Shown: positions 21,786 to 30,677 of the stretch, piece after piece
Position numbering within the stretch: the stretch's first letter is position 1
Layout of the letters: every line of letters begins with the position of its first letter
DNA from: Agrococcus beijingensis
GTDB lineage: Bacteria; Actinomycetota; Actinomycetes; Actinomycetales; Microbacteriaceae
NCBI RefSeq assembly: GCF_030758955.1
Contig: NZ_CP132360.1
Span: 1,507,069-1,571,068, forward strand
Direction of reading: 5' to 3'
DNA length: 64,000 nucleotides
The notes under the pieces: generated by a model
The model's database searches: none
What the model was told of the DNA's origin: nothing
Seen by the model: the letters and a program-made list of their open reading frames with translations, nothing else
Position numbers and translations under genes: made by a program

Positions 21786-22723
21786 AGGAGCGTCGTCAGC
21801 CGCTTGCGGGCGGCTGCCACGCGCTCGTCGTCGAGGCCGACGATCTCGAACAGGTCGAGCAGGCGCAGTCGGGCGTCCTGCTTCTCGTCGCCCGCGAGCG
21901 AGCCGACGAGGTCGAGCATGCGCAGGAACGCGTCCTCGACGTGACCGCCGGAGAGGTCGAGGTCGGCGACGAGCATCTGCGCCTCGGCGTCGGTCGGAGC
22001 GGCCGCGGCCGCGGCGCGGATCTCGTCGGCGCCCTTCCCGCGCAGGCGTGCGAGCAGCCGCACCTGCGCGAGCCCGGCGATCGCGTCGGCGTCGCGCGGG
22101 TTCTGCGCGATCGCCTTCTCGAACGCGGCGATGCCGGCGTCGAGGTCGCCGGCGTCGATCGCGTCGTAGGCCTCCTGGTGCAGCGGCGGCACCGGTGCCG
22201 GCGCGGGCTCTGCGTCGTCGCCAGCCGCGTCGCCGACCGGCACGCTGCCGGTGATGCCCTGCTGCTCGGCGAACGCCAGCACCTGCTCGAGCACGTCCTT
22301 CACCTGCTCCTCGGGGATCGCCCCGGTGAACAGCGGCGCGGGGCGGCCGGCGATGATCGCGGCCACGGTGGGGATCGACTGCGCGTTGAACGCCTGCACG
22401 AGCTGCGGGTTGGTGTCGGCGTCGACCTTCGCGAGCACGAGGCGGCCGCCGTACCCCTCGATGAGGCGCTCGAGCACCGGCGAGAGCTGCTTGCACGGTC
22501 CGCACCACTCGGCCCAGATGTCGATGATGACCGGCACCCGGTTCGACAGCTCGACGATCGTGGCGAGGTCGGCGTCGGTGACGTCGACGATCACGCCCGG
22601 CGTGCCGGCCGCAGGTGCGCCCTGCGCGGCCTCGGGCGCTGCTGCGGACTGCTGGTGGCGCGCGGCGAGGGCCGACAGGTCGACCGCCCCTCCCATCGAC
22701 GCGGGCAGACGTGCCTCGGACAT
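21779..22723 (-). CDS. Thioredoxin-TPR protein (CnoX/YbbN-like)
   Basis: This 314-residue protein has a thioredoxin domain with active site WCGPC (Cys 74 and 77) and then TPR-like helices (about residues 190-314, with EKAIAQNPRDADAIAGLAQ). The architecture matches YbbN/CnoX, a chaperone-holdase or redox protein; here the CxxC is intact. Unlike many relatives it has an Ala/Pro-rich N-terminal extension of about 45 residues and no signal peptide. GGGAGG precedes ATG 22723, which overlaps the upstream stop as TGATG, so it is translationally coupled to the large membrane protein. Confidence 0.85.
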   Translation of the reverse strand: MSEARLPASMGGAVDLSALAARHQQSAAAPEAAQGAPAAGTPGVIVDVTDADLATIVELSNRVPVIIDIWAEWCGPCKQLSPVLERLIEGYGGRLVLAKVDADTNPQLVQAFNAQSIPTVAAIIAGRPAPLFTGAIPEEQVKDVLEQVLAFAEQQGITGSVPVGDAAGDDAEPAPAPVPPLHQEAYDAIDAGDLDAGIAAFEKAIAQNPRDADAIAGLAQVRLLARLRGKGADEIRAAAAAAPTDAEAQMLVADLDLSGGHVEDAFLRMLDLVGSLAGDEKQDARLRLLDLFEIVGLDDERVAAARKRLTTLLY

Positions 22724-24630
22724 CACTGGACCTCCCTTGCGCTGACGAGTGCCTGGCTGTAGCCGACCACCTGGATCTGGGTGCCCTCCGGAGCGTCGGC
22801 GGGCGGCACCGAGAAGAGCACCTGGATCTGGTAGGTGGTCTCGATGCCTCGTGTCGACTGCTGGACGCCTGCGAGGATGCCGGCGCCCGCCTGGGCCTCG
22901 ATCTCGACGCCCTCGTCGGCCGGCGTGGCGCGCTGGGTCTCGAGGAACGAGCTCGCCATGAGCGCCCCGCCCTCGTTGTTCACCAGCAGGATCGGCGCCT
23001 GCTCGTCCTCGGCCGCCGACCACTCGAGGGTCGAGAGCTCGAACTCGGGCAGCGCGCGCTGGGCGTCCTTGGCGGGGCGGCCGATCTCGGCGCGCAGCGC
23101 ATCGCCCTCCTCGCGGAACCAGGCGTTGAACTGCGACTCCGCGCCGTTCAGCAGCACGTCGGCGTAGGCGGCGGTGATCTCGTTCGGCCGGCGCTGCAGC
23201 AGCGGGGTGTCGCCCGGCAGGCTGGCGGCACCGATCGTCGGGCTGGCGACCGCGGGCAGCTGCACGCCGGAGGCGAGCGTCGTGATGTAGACGAGCTTGT
23301 AGTCCGAGCGCGCATCGGCCTGCTGGAAGGTCAGCGCCGACTGCGCCTGCGTGCCGTCCTGCCAACCGACGATCGCCATCACGCTGCGCGGCCAGATCTC
23401 GGTCTGCTGCGGCAGCAGCAGCTCGACCTCACCGTCGGCGATGCCCGCCACTGCGGCGATCTCACCGTTCTGCGTGCGCACCTGGTAGCTGGTGGTGCGG
23501 GCCTCCAGCGCCGGACCAGCGAGGCGCTGCGCGGCGATGTCGGGATTGAGCGCGGCATCGGCCTCGACGACCGCGGCGCGCGTGGCCTCGAGCACCCGGC
23601 CGAACTGGTTCTCGGTCAGGGCCACCGGCGGCAGCGTCTCCTCGAGGCTCGTCGGCGTCGGAGCGCCGGTGGGCTGCGCGGTCGGCTCGGCGCTGGGCCA
23701 GTACTGCGGGCCGCAGCCGGTCAGGCCGACCACGGCCACGACGGGCAGGGCGAGCAGGCCGAAGCGACGCTTCCGTCGCGGTGCCGCGGAGACGTTCTTG
23801 CCCCGCTCCGCCTCGACCTCTGGGCCGGTGTCGCTCGGGGGCGTCGGCGCGGATGAGCCCGACGCGGCGTCATCGCCCTGCGGTGTCGACGCATCCGCCG
23901 CCTCGATCTCGCCCTGCGGCTCGCGCGGCTCGACGGCCGCGCGGTCGGGGCGAGGCAGGCCCTGCTGCGCGTCGCGCCGCAGCTGGCGGCGCTCGGCCCG
24001 GGTCAGGTCGCGGTGCGAGCGACGCTGCGGGCCGCGACGACGCCGGTGGCTGCGCAGGGCGAGGAGGAAGAACAGCAGCGCGAGCGCGAGGAAGAAGAGC
24101 CCTGCGGCGACCAGCGGGCCGAAGAGCGGCGTCTTCGCATCGAACGGCCACTCCACGCGGATGTCGGAGGGAGCCGCCGATCCGGGTGCTCCGGCGATCG
24201 CGATCGTGTAGCCGACGGGCAGGTCGATGGTCATCTCGACCGAGCCCTCGCCCTGCTGCTCCTCGATCCACATGTCGCTGCCGGCGAGCTCGGGCAGCGG
24301 GGCGTCGTCGCCCGGCTCGAGCTGCAGCGCGAGCGCGTCGCTCGCATCGAGCTGCGCGATCGCGTGCTCCGTCTCGCCCACCCAGCCGAGCACGTCGTGC
24401 TCGCGGCCGACCACCGCGGTGATCGGGCCCTCGCCCTCGATGGCGATGCTCTGGACGCCGTCGTGCGTGTTCAGCGCCTCACCGCCGAGCAGCACGATCT
24501 GGGCCGATGTCGGCTCCTGGACCTCGGCCACGATCGAGTCGGGCGGGGCCCACAGGGTGCGCTGCCCGATGCCGAGGCCGAGCAGCACGAGCGAGATCAC
24601 GAGGCTCACAGCCGCGAGGATGTATCGCAC
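22723..24630 (-). CDS. Large membrane protein with an internal lipobox-like segment
   Basis: I do not recognise this 635-residue protein. It has an N-terminal anchor (about 3-22), an extracytoplasmic domain, a second membrane segment (about 170-193), a basic Arg-rich then acidic cytoplasmic linker (194-288), and a third hydrophobic stretch ending in VVGLTGCGPQ (Cys 306). The final segment resembles a lipoprotein signal, followed by a 330-residue extracytoplasmic domain. The layout looks like a fusion of a two-pass membrane protein with a lipoprotein. GTG 24630 has GAAAGGA upstream. The stop overlaps the thioredoxin gene start. Confidence 0.72.
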   Translation of the reverse strand: MRYILAAVSLVISLVLLGLGIGQRTLWAPPDSIVAEVQEPTSAQIVLLGGEALNTHDGVQSIAIEGEGPITAVVGREHDVLGWVGETEHAIAQLDASDALALQLEPGDDAPLPELAGSDMWIEEQQGEGSVEMTIDLPVGYTIAIAGAPGSAAPSDIRVEWPFDAKTPLFGPLVAAGLFFLALALLFFLLALRSHRRRRGPQRRSHRDLTRAERRQLRRDAQQGLPRPDRAAVEPREPQGEIEAADASTPQGDDAASGSSAPTPPSDTGPEVEAERGKNVSAAPRRKRRFGLLALPVVAVVGLTGCGPQYWPSAEPTAQPTGAPTPTSLEETLPPVALTENQFGRVLEATRAAVVEADAALNPDIAAQRLAGPALEARTTSYQVRTQNGEIAAVAGIADGEVELLLPQQTEIWPRSVMAIVGWQDGTQAQSALTFQQADARSDYKLVYITTLASGVQLPAVASPTIGAASLPGDTPLLQRRPNEITAAYADVLLNGAESQFNAWFREEGDALRAEIGRPAKDAQRALPEFELSTLEWSAAEDEQAPILLVNNEGGALMASSFLETQRATPADEGVEIEAQAGAGILAGVQQSTRGIETTYQIQVLFSVPPADAPEGTQIQVVGYSQALVSAREVQ

Positions 24631-24707
24631 GGGTCAGAGGTCCTTTCACGCTCGCCGAGAGCTTCGGCAGGTCGACCAGACGGACGACGCAGAGCGGGCA
24701 AGCCTCC

Positions 24708-24737
24708 AGGGTACCGAGCCGGAGCGCGATCTGCCAA
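24708..24737 (-). promoter_or_regulatory. Promoter of the membrane protein-thioredoxin operon
   Basis: On the minus strand TTGGCA (24737-24732) is separated by 18 nt from TACCCT (24713-24708), a good housekeeping promoter. The start point would be near 24701, giving a leader of about 70 nt with a GAAAGGA ribosome site. Confidence 0.6.
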
Positions 24738-24782
24738 GCCCCATCGGGCGCGCGCCCCCCAGGGTGGGGCTCCCCCGCGCCC

Positions 24783-24788
24783 TAGGAT
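24783..24788 (+). promoter_or_regulatory. -10 element of the AI-2E family gene (leaderless)
   Basis: TAGGAT is followed by 7 nt and then GTG at 24796. This decides the start against the ATG at 24787, which lies inside the -10. Confidence 0.5.
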
Positions 24789-24795
24789 GCCGAAT

Positions 24796-25863
24796 GTGAA
24801 CATCAGGAACGGCTTCCTCCTCGGCCTCGTGGGCGGGCTCGGGGTGCTGCTGGCACTGGCCATCGGCGCCGGCATCCAGCAGATCAGCACCGTGCTCGTC
24901 TGGGCGTTCGCCGGCATCTTCCTGGCGCTGGGCCTCGAGCCGGTGATCCAGTTCCTGATCCGGCGCAAGGTGCCCCGATGGGCGGCGGTGCTGATCATCT
25001 TCGTCGTGATCGTGGCCGTGCTGGTCGGTGCGACCTGGCTGATCGTGCCGACGATCGTCGCCCAGTTCACCGTGCTGGTGCAGTCGATCGTCGAGGAGAT
25101 CGAGGGCGGCGCGCTCGACAGCGTGCTGACCTGGGTGCGCGAGACGTTCCCGCAGTTCGACATCGACGGCACCGTCGAGCAGATCATGCTCGCCCTGACC
25201 GACTTCGAGACCTGGTCGACGCTGCCCCCGTGGGTGGCCGACATCGCGGCGGGCGTGGTCGGCGGCGTCGGCCAGGTCGTGTTCGCCCTCGGCGGCGCCT
25301 TCATCGTCATCGTCCTCATGCTGTACTTCACGGGCTCGCTGCCGTCGCTGAAGTCGGGCATGTACCGCCTGGTGCCGGCCTCGTCGCGGCCGAAGTTCAT
25401 CGAGATCGCCGAGCAGATCATGAAGTCGGTCGGCCGCTTCGTGCTCGGCCAGGGCTCGCTCGGCCTGCTGAACGGCGTGCTCTCCTTCATCGTGCTGTCG
25501 ATCGCCGGCTCGGAGCTCGCCGGCGTCTACGCGTTCGTGGCGCTCATCGCGTCGACCATCCCGCTCGTCGGCACGATCTCCGCCTCCGTGGTGATCTCGC
25601 TGCTGGTGCTCGCGCTCGACGGGCCGCAGACGGCGCTGCCCGTCGCGATCTGGTACCTGCTCTACATGCAGCTCGAGGCCTACGTCATCAGCCCGCAGAT
25701 CATGAACCGGGCGGTGAAGGTGCCCGGTGTCGTGGTCGTGCTGGCTGCCCTCATCGGCGGCACCCTGCTCGGCATCCTCGGCGCGCTCGTCGCGATCCCG
25801 GTGGCGGCGGCGATCCAGCTGATCCTGAAGGAAGTCGTGATCCCGAAGCAGGACGCCAGATAG
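24796..25863 (+). CDS. AI-2E family transporter
   Basis: This 355-residue integral membrane protein has about eight hydrophobic segments. It shows the family pattern, including an extracytoplasmic helical segment near residues 95-150, the SVGRFVLGQGSLGLLNGVLS region, and the C-terminal LLYMQLEAYVISPQIMNRAVKVPGVVVVLAALIGGTLLG. The family includes TqsA (autoinducer-2 export) and Na+/H+ antiporters; the substrate here is unknown. The start is placed at GTG 24796 for the leaderless promoter. Confidence 0.88.
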   Translation: MNIRNGFLLGLVGGLGVLLALAIGAGIQQISTVLVWAFAGIFLALGLEPVIQFLIRRKVPRWAAVLIIFVVIVAVLVGATWLIVPTIVAQFTVLVQSIVEEIEGGALDSVLTWVRETFPQFDIDGTVEQIMLALTDFETWSTLPPWVADIAAGVVGGVGQVVFALGGAFIVIVLMLYFTGSLPSLKSGMYRLVPASSRPKFIEIAEQIMKSVGRFVLGQGSLGLLNGVLSFIVLSIAGSELAGVYAFVALIASTIPLVGTISASVVISLLVLALDGPQTALPVAIWYLLYMQLEAYVISPQIMNRAVKVPGVVVVLAALIGGTLLGILGALVAIPVAAAIQLILKEVVIPKQDAR

Positions 25864-25879
25864 CGGCAACCGCTGCGCG

Positions 25880-26164
25880 TCAGCGGGCGCGCCAGCAGCC
25901 GGTGTGCCAGTGGCGCCGATCCTCGACCGCGCGCTCGCCGAAGATCGAGTCGGCCCGCCACACGACGACGTGCGCCGTGCCCTGCACGACCGAGGCACCG
26001 CATCCGGGGCAGACGTAGTCCTTCACCGCGCTCGCGGCCGACATCGGCTGCACGTGCCACTCGGCGCCCGCGCGCCGTTCGATGCGGGCGGTGCCCTGCA
26101 TCAGGCGGTCGACGTCGAGCGGCACGTAGGGCTGCGCGCGACGACTGGGCCGCCGCGAGGGCAT
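25880..26164 (-). CDS. Small zinc-ribbon-like protein
   Basis: This 94-residue basic protein contains CPGCGASVVQGTAHVVVWRAD and a C-terminal HWHTGCW, together a plausible CxxC/H-C metal site. Similar short proteins are conserved in Microbacteriaceae, often labelled ATP/GTP-binding without clear basis. Function unknown. ATG 26164 overlaps the stop of the upstream secreted protein by one base (TGATG), so they are coupled. Confidence 0.7.
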   Translation of the reverse strand: MPSRRPSRRAQPYVPLDVDRLMQGTARIERRAGAEWHVQPMSAASAVKDYVCPGCGASVVQGTAHVVVWRADSIFGERAVEDRRHWHTGCWRAR

Positions 26165-26838
26165 CAGTACCAGCCCACCTGCTGCGAGTGGCCCCAGGCG
26201 CCGCACGGCGTGCCGTAGCGACCGGAGATGTAACCGAGGCCCCAGGTGATCTGCGTCACCGGGTTGGTCTGCCAGTCAGCCGCGACCGTCGCCATCTTGG
26301 AGCCGGGGAGCGACTGCGGGATGCCGTACGCGCCGCTGGAGCGGTTCTGCGCGTAGACGTTCCAGTTCGACTCCTTCTGCCACAGCTTGTAGAGGCAGGC
26401 GTACTGATCCTCGCCCCAGCCGCGGTTCAGCACCATCTCGCGGGCGATCGCCTGGGCGGTGCCCGGGTCGGGCGCGGCGACCGCGGGGATGGCGACCGTT
26501 GCACGGGGGGCGGCGGGCGCGGCGCCGGCGACGGGCGCCGCAGCGGCGACCCGCGTCGGCGTGGGGGTCGGGGTGGGCGTGGGCGTGGGCGTCGGCGTCG
26601 GGGTGTGCACCACGATCGTGTCGCGCACGAGCGACGCCTGCGCGCCGGTGATCTCGCCGATCGCCTGGCCGGGGCGGTTCTCGCTCGGCAGCGAGGCGGG
26701 ATCGGCCATCACCTGCGCGCCGGGGCTGGCTGCCAGCGAGACGGCGACGAAGCCCATCGCGGCGAGCAGCGAGACACCCGAGAGCACGCCGCGAGTGCGC
26801 GTCTTGCGCGCGCTGGAGGTGCTGGGTCGAGTGAACAC
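26164..26838 (-). CDS. Secreted transglycosylase-like protein
   Basis: This 224-residue protein has a signal-anchor (about 15-42), a linker with eight Pro-Thr repeats, an Ala/Pro spacer and a C-terminal lysozyme-like module. The probable catalytic Glu is in CLYKLWQKESNWN, followed by SSGAYGIPQSLPGSKM and WGLGYISGRYGTPCGAW. This matches the transglycosylase-like domain of actinobacterial cell-wall hydrolases. GTG 26838 is preferred because TAGCGT lies 8 nt upstream (26852-26847). The hexanucleotide Pro-Thr tract is prone to slippage. Confidence 0.8.
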   Translation of the reverse strand: MFTRPSTSSARKTRTRGVLSGVSLLAAMGFVAVSLAASPGAQVMADPASLPSENRPGQAIGEITGAQASLVRDTIVVHTPTPTPTPTPTPTPTPTRVAAAAPVAGAAPAAPRATVAIPAVAAPDPGTAQAIAREMVLNRGWGEDQYACLYKLWQKESNWNVYAQNRSSGAYGIPQSLPGSKMATVAADWQTNPVTQITWGLGYISGRYGTPCGAWGHSQQVGWY

Positions 26839-26887
26839 GAGGATCGACGCTATCACGGAACGGTAACGAAGCCCAGGCCCCGATCGT

Positions 26888-27436
26888 TCAGCGGACCGCC
26901 AGCATGAGGCTCACGACCGTGTCGAAGAGGCGGTCGACCTCGTCCTCGTCGTAGCCGCCGAACTGCGCGTCGAACTGGGCGGTGCGCACCTGTCGCGCCG
27001 TCATGTCGGGCCCGTCCTCGAGGTAGGAGGCGACGCGCTGCGCGAAGGCGTCGACATCGGCGACGCGGTAGCCGCGGGAGATGCGGCTCACCCGGCGGAA
27101 GCGCTCGCCGTCGGGTCGGTGCAGCTGCTCGAGCGTCTGCTGCGCCCGGTCGCGGATCTTCCCGTACCAGGCCTCCTCCCCGTGCTCGGCGATGCCCCGC
27201 TCGTGCTCGCGACGGGCGAACGCCTCCTCCAGCCGCTCGAGGGCCGCGTCGACGTGCGCGGGCGAATAGCCGCCCTTCTGCATCGGGAAGCTGGTGCGAC
27301 GGATGGTCGACGAGTCGATCGCCGTGGCGGCTCGGGCATCGGTCGCGTAGGCACGACGGGCATCCTCGAGGAAGTCCTCGACCTGCTCGATGTCGTACCC
27401 GGGCTGCGACCGCCGGGCTCTGGGGAACGTGCTCAT
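26888..27436 (-). CDS. DivIVA-domain protein
   Basis: This 182-residue protein carries two DivIVA-type repeats: one near the start (QPGYDIEQVEDFLEDARRAY) and one near the end (SRGYRVADVDAFAQRVASYL), with a third related segment (GGYSPAHVDAALERLEEAF). The family couples to curved membranes or polar growth machinery in Actinobacteria. It lacks the long coiled coil of Wag31 and is a smaller accessory member. ATG 27436 (MSTFPRARR) is chosen over upstream options. It lies 31 bp downstream of cdsA. Confidence 0.75.
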   Translation of the reverse strand: MSTFPRARRSQPGYDIEQVEDFLEDARRAYATDARAATAIDSSTIRRTSFPMQKGGYSPAHVDAALERLEEAFARREHERGIAEHGEEAWYGKIRDRAQQTLEQLHRPDGERFRRVSRISRGYRVADVDAFAQRVASYLEDGPDMTARQVRTAQFDAQFGGYDEDEVDRLFDTVVSLMLAVR

Positions 27437-27467
27437 CGCCACCATCATGCCAGCGGTCGCGGCGGAG

Positions 27468-28397
27468 TCAGGCGTGCACCACCTGGAAGAGGGCCATCAT
27501 CACGACCGAGCTCGGCAGGATCGAGTCGAGCCGGTCGAGGAATCCGCCGTGCCCGGGCAGGAACGAGCCGATGTCCTTGATGCCCAGATCCCGCTTGATG
27601 ATCGACTCGGCGAGGTCGCCGACGGTCGCCGAGACGACGAGCAGCGCGGCGAGGATGAAGCCGAACCACCATTCCTGCCCCAGCATCCACACCGACAGCG
27701 CGATGCCTGCCGCCGTGGCGAGCACGGCACCGCCCGCCAGGCCCTCCCAGGTCTTGCCGGGGCTGATGCGCGGCGCCAGCTTGTGCCTGCCCAGCAGCAC
27801 GCCCGCCGCCAGCGCGCCGGTGTCGATCACCGTCGTCATGATGATCATCGCGAGCGTCCACCACTGGCCGCCGTCCTGGGCGGTGAGCTGCACGGTGAAG
27901 GCGCCCAGCACCGCCACGTAGGCGATGCAGAAGGCGCCCTGCGTGATGTCGGCGAAGACGGCGGATGCGCCGGTCCGGGTGCGTGCGTCGGCCAGCTCGG
28001 CCACGCGCACCACGGCGACGCCGGCGATCGCGCCCAGGGTGCCCCACCACATCCCGGCGGCGCCCCAGAACCAGGTGATCGGCAGGATGGCGCTGCCGAG
28101 CAGCACCAGCGGGATGCGCGGCACGTCGCGGCCGGCGAAGCGCAGCGCGCTGGCGAGCTCGTAGAGGGCGAAGCCGATGAGCACGGTCGCGAAGACCATG
28201 AACAGCACCTTCACCCAGAGCAGGCTCGCCAGCAGCACGCCGCCCAGCAGCAGCGCGATCCCGGTCGCAGCCGCGAGGTCGCGCCCGGTGCGCTTGTTGA
28301 CGCGCGCTCGCGTCGCCTCGATCTGATCCCTGGCCGCATGGATCTGCGCCTGGATCTGGGCCTCGATCTCGGCGGCGCTGCGGTGCTCCTTGTCCAC
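27468..28397 (-). CDS. cdsA: Phosphatidate cytidylyltransferase CdsA
   Basis: CdsA makes CDP-diacylglycerol from phosphatidate and CTP in the membrane. This 309-residue protein has about eight membrane segments and the C-terminal signature SIIKRDLGIKDIGSFLPGHG followed by GFLDRLDS. An N-terminal cytoplasmic helix of about 40 residues (AEIEAQIQAQIHAARDQIEA) precedes the first membrane segment and looks coiled-coil. It follows frr by 21 bp, the usual actinobacterial order pyrH-frr-cdsA. Confidence 0.95.
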   Translation of the reverse strand: MDKEHRSAAEIEAQIQAQIHAARDQIEATRARVNKRTGRDLAAATGIALLLGGVLLASLLWVKVLFMVFATVLIGFALYELASALRFAGRDVPRIPLVLLGSAILPITWFWGAAGMWWGTLGAIAGVAVVRVAELADARTRTGASAVFADITQGAFCIAYVAVLGAFTVQLTAQDGGQWWTLAMIIMTTVIDTGALAAGVLLGRHKLAPRISPGKTWEGLAGGAVLATAAGIALSVWMLGQEWWFGFILAALLVVSATVGDLAESIIKRDLGIKDIGSFLPGHGGFLDRLDSILPSSVVMMALFQVVHA

Positions 28398-28418
28398 CGT
28401 CGCTTCCCGACTCCTCGC

Positions 28419-28970
28419 TCAGACCTCGAGGAGCTCGGTCTCCTTCTTCTTCAGCGCGTCGTCGATGCTGTCGACGGTCTGCTTCGTGAGCAGCTCGAGC
28501 TCCTTGCCTGCGCGGGCGACCTCGTCCTCGCCCACCTCGTTGAGCTTGTCGAGGTCGGCCAGCGCCTGGCGGCGCACGTTGCGCACGGCCACGCGGGCCT
28601 GCTCGGCCTTGTCCTTGACGATCTTCACGTAGTCGCGGCGACGCTCCTCGGTGAGCTCGGGCATGACGATGCGCACCAGGTTGCCGTCGTTCGAGGGGGT
28701 CACGCCGAGATGCGGGGCGTTGACGATCGCGCGCTCGATCTCCTTCAGCGCGCTCTTGTCGAACGGCGTGATGACGAGGGTGCGGGCGTCGGGCTGCTGG
28801 AACGACGCCAGCTGCAGCATCGGTGTCGGCGTGCCGTAGTACTCCACATTGAGCCGCTGGAACAGCGCGGGGTTCGCCCGGCCGGCGCTCACCGTCTGGA
28901 AGTCGTCCTTCGCGACCTCGATCGACTGGGCCATCTTCTCCTTGGCCGAGGCCATAACGTCGCTGATCAC
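28419..28970 (-). CDS. frr: Ribosome recycling factor
   Basis: The 183-residue length is typical of RRF, which splits post-termination ribosomes with EF-G. Conserved regions include TVSAGRANPALFQRLNVEYYG, ITPFDKSALKEIERAI, NDGNLVRIVMPELTEERRRD and VRNVRRQALADL. GTG 28970 is preceded by GGAAGGAA (28982-28975). A TACAAT -10 lies upstream, so frr-cdsA can be transcribed independently of pyrH. Confidence 0.97.
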   Translation of the reverse strand: MISDVMASAKEKMAQSIEVAKDDFQTVSAGRANPALFQRLNVEYYGTPTPMLQLASFQQPDARTLVITPFDKSALKEIERAIVNAPHLGVTPSNDGNLVRIVMPELTEERRRDYVKIVKDKAEQARVAVRNVRRQALADLDKLNEVGEDEVARAGKELELLTKQTVDSIDDALKKKETELLEV

Positions 28971-28992
28971 GTGCTTCCTTCCGTTGCTGAGG

Positions 28993-28998
28993 ATTGTA
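28993..28998 (-). promoter_or_regulatory. -10 element of frr-cdsA
   Basis: TACAAT on the minus strand, in the 34-bp gap after pyrH, would start transcription about 15 nt upstream of frr. Confidence 0.45.
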
Positions 28999-29004
28999 TG
29001 CGGC

Positions 29005-29718
29005 TCAGGCGCGCACGAGGGTGCCGACCGGCTCGCCGAGGATCGCCTTCGTGAGCGCGGCCTCGCCGTCCATGCCGAAGACGCGCATCGGCATGCGGTT
29101 GTCCATGCAGAGGCTGAACGCCGTGGAGTCGACCACCTTGAGACCGCGCACGAGGGCGTCCTGGTAGGTGATCTCGTCGAACCGCGTCGCGGTCGGGTCG
29201 AGCTTCGGGTCGGCCGAGTAGACGCCGTCGACGCCGTTCTTGGCGACCAGCACCTGATCGGCCGTGATCTCGAGCGCGCGCTGCGCGGCGACCGTGTCGG
29301 TCGAGAAGTAGGGCAGGCCGGCGCCGGCGCCGAAGATGACGACGCGGCCCTTCTCGAGGTGGCGCTCGGCGCGGCGCGGGATGTACGGCTCGGCGACCTG
29401 CGTCATCTGGATGGCCGACTGGACGCGTGTCTCGGCGCCGGCCTGCTCGAGGAAGTCCTGCAGCGCGAGGGCGTTCATCACGGTGCCCAGCATGCCCATG
29501 TAGTCGGCTCGACCGCGCTCCATGCCGCGCTGGCTCAGCTCTGCGCCGCGGAAGAAGTTGCCGCCGCCCACGACGATCGCGATCTCGACCGTCTCGGCCG
29601 CCTCGGCGATCTGGCGGGCGATCGCCGACACCACGTCGGGGTTCACGCCCAAGCTGCCGCCGCCGAACGACTCTCCCGAGAGCTTCAGGAGGACTCTGCG
29701 GCGCGGCTGTGCTGGCAT
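29005..29718 (-). CDS. pyrH: Uridylate kinase PyrH
   Basis: PyrH phosphorylates UMP to UDP. The 237 residues show the amino-acid-kinase pattern [25 protein letters not shown], the [16 protein letters not shown] helix and [26 protein letters not shown] 29718 has a GGAGGAG site. It has its own promoter and is separated from tsf by a terminator. Confidence 0.97.
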   Translation of the reverse strand: MPAQPRRRVLLKLSGESFGGGSLGVNPDVVSAIARQIAEAAETVEIAIVVGGGNFFRGAELSQRGMERGRADYMGMLGTVMNALALQDFLEQAGAETRVQSAIQMTQVAEPYIPRRAERHLEKGRVVIFGAGAGLPYFSTDTVAAQRALEITADQVLVAKNGVDGVYSADPKLDPTATRFDEITYQDALVRGLKVVDSTAFSLCMDNRMPMRVFGMDGEAALTKAILGEPVGTLVRA

Positions 29719-29763
29719 GGTGCTCCTCCAGGGGGTTGTCGACCCGGATCCGGGCCGTGCAGA

Positions 29764-29769
29764 AGCCTA
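29764..29769 (-). promoter_or_regulatory. -10 element of pyrH
   Basis: TAGGCT on the minus strand lies between the tsf terminator and pyrH and would give a leader of about 40 nt that includes GGAGGAG. Confidence 0.5.
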
Positions 29770-29790
29770 CCGCGCCGCCGACGGCGAGAC

Positions 29791-29824
29791 GACGAAGGGC
29801 CGGGGTCTCCCCCGGCCCTTCGTC
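29791..29824 (-). terminator. Terminator after rpsB-tsf
   Basis: A perfect 14-bp stem (29791-29804 with 29811-29824, arms GACGAAGGGCCGGG / CCCGGCCCTTCGTC) and a 6-nt loop lie 15 bp beyond the tsf stop. No U-tract follows, as is usual in this high-GC group. Confidence 0.8.
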
Positions 29825-29839
29825 GCATGCTGGTGCTGG

Positions 29840-30667
29840 CTACGCGCCGACCTTGAAGCGCGCGAAGCCGCTGACCTGGAGGCCTGCGGCCTCGAGGACC
29901 TTGCCCACGGTCTGCTTGCTGTCGCGGGCGTAGTCCTGGTCGAGCAGCGCGATCTGCTTGAAGAAGCCGGTCAGGCGGCCCTCGATGATCTTCGGCAGGG
30001 CGCCCTCGGGCTTGCCCTCGCCGCGAGCGATCTCGGTGACGAGCTCGCGCTCCTTCTCGACCTGCTCGGCCGGCACCTCGTCGCGCGAGACGTAGGTGGG
30101 GTCGAACATGGCGATGTGCTGCGCGACGGCGCGAGCCGTCTCTGCGTCGTCGCCCGAGTAGGCGACCACGACGCCGACCTGCGGGGGCAGGTCCTTCGAC
30201 GTGCGGTGCAGGTAGACGGCGTGCGACTCGCCCTCGACGCGGCCGACCTTGGTCAGCTCGATCTTCTCGCCGATGACGGCTGCCTCGTCGTCGATGAGCG
30301 ACTTGACGGTGCCCGACTCGGCCGGCGCGGCGAGCGCCGACTCGAGGTCTGCGGCGCCGGAGGCCGCGACGGCGGAGACGACGCGCTCGGAGAGCGCGAT
30401 GAAGCGCTCGTTCTTCGCGACGAAGTCGGTCTCGGAGCCGAGCGCGATCATCGTGACGGCACCCTCGCCCTCGGCGACGGCCACGAGGCCCTCGCTCGTC
30501 GAGCGGTCGGCGCGCTTCGCGTTGCCCTTGGCGCCCTTGAGGCGCAGGATCTCCGTCGCCTTCTCGATGTCACCGCCGGCCTCCTCGAGGGCTGCCTTGG
30601 TGTCGCTCATGCCGGTGCCGAGCTGCTCACGCAGCATCTTCAGGTCGGCGATGCTGATGTTGGCCAT
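29840..30667 (-). CDS. tsf: Translation elongation factor Ts
   Basis: EF-Ts recycles EF-Tu-GDP. The 275-residue protein has the N-terminal UBA-like domain (SIADLKMLREQLGTGMSDTK) and the EF-Tu-contacting TDFVAKNERF motif. ATG 30667 is preceded by GAGGAG; it lies 10 bp from the rpsB stop. Confidence 0.97.
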   Translation of the reverse strand: MANISIADLKMLREQLGTGMSDTKAALEEAGGDIEKATEILRLKGAKGNAKRADRSTSEGLVAVAEGEGAVTMIALGSETDFVAKNERFIALSERVVSAVAASGAADLESALAAPAESGTVKSLIDDEAAVIGEKIELTKVGRVEGESHAVYLHRTSKDLPPQVGVVVAYSGDDAETARAVAQHIAMFDPTYVSRDEVPAEQVEKERELVTEIARGEGKPEGALPKIIEGRLTGFFKQIALLDQDYARDSKQTVGKVLEAAGLQVSGFARFKVGA

Positions 30668-30677
30668 CGTCTGCTCC

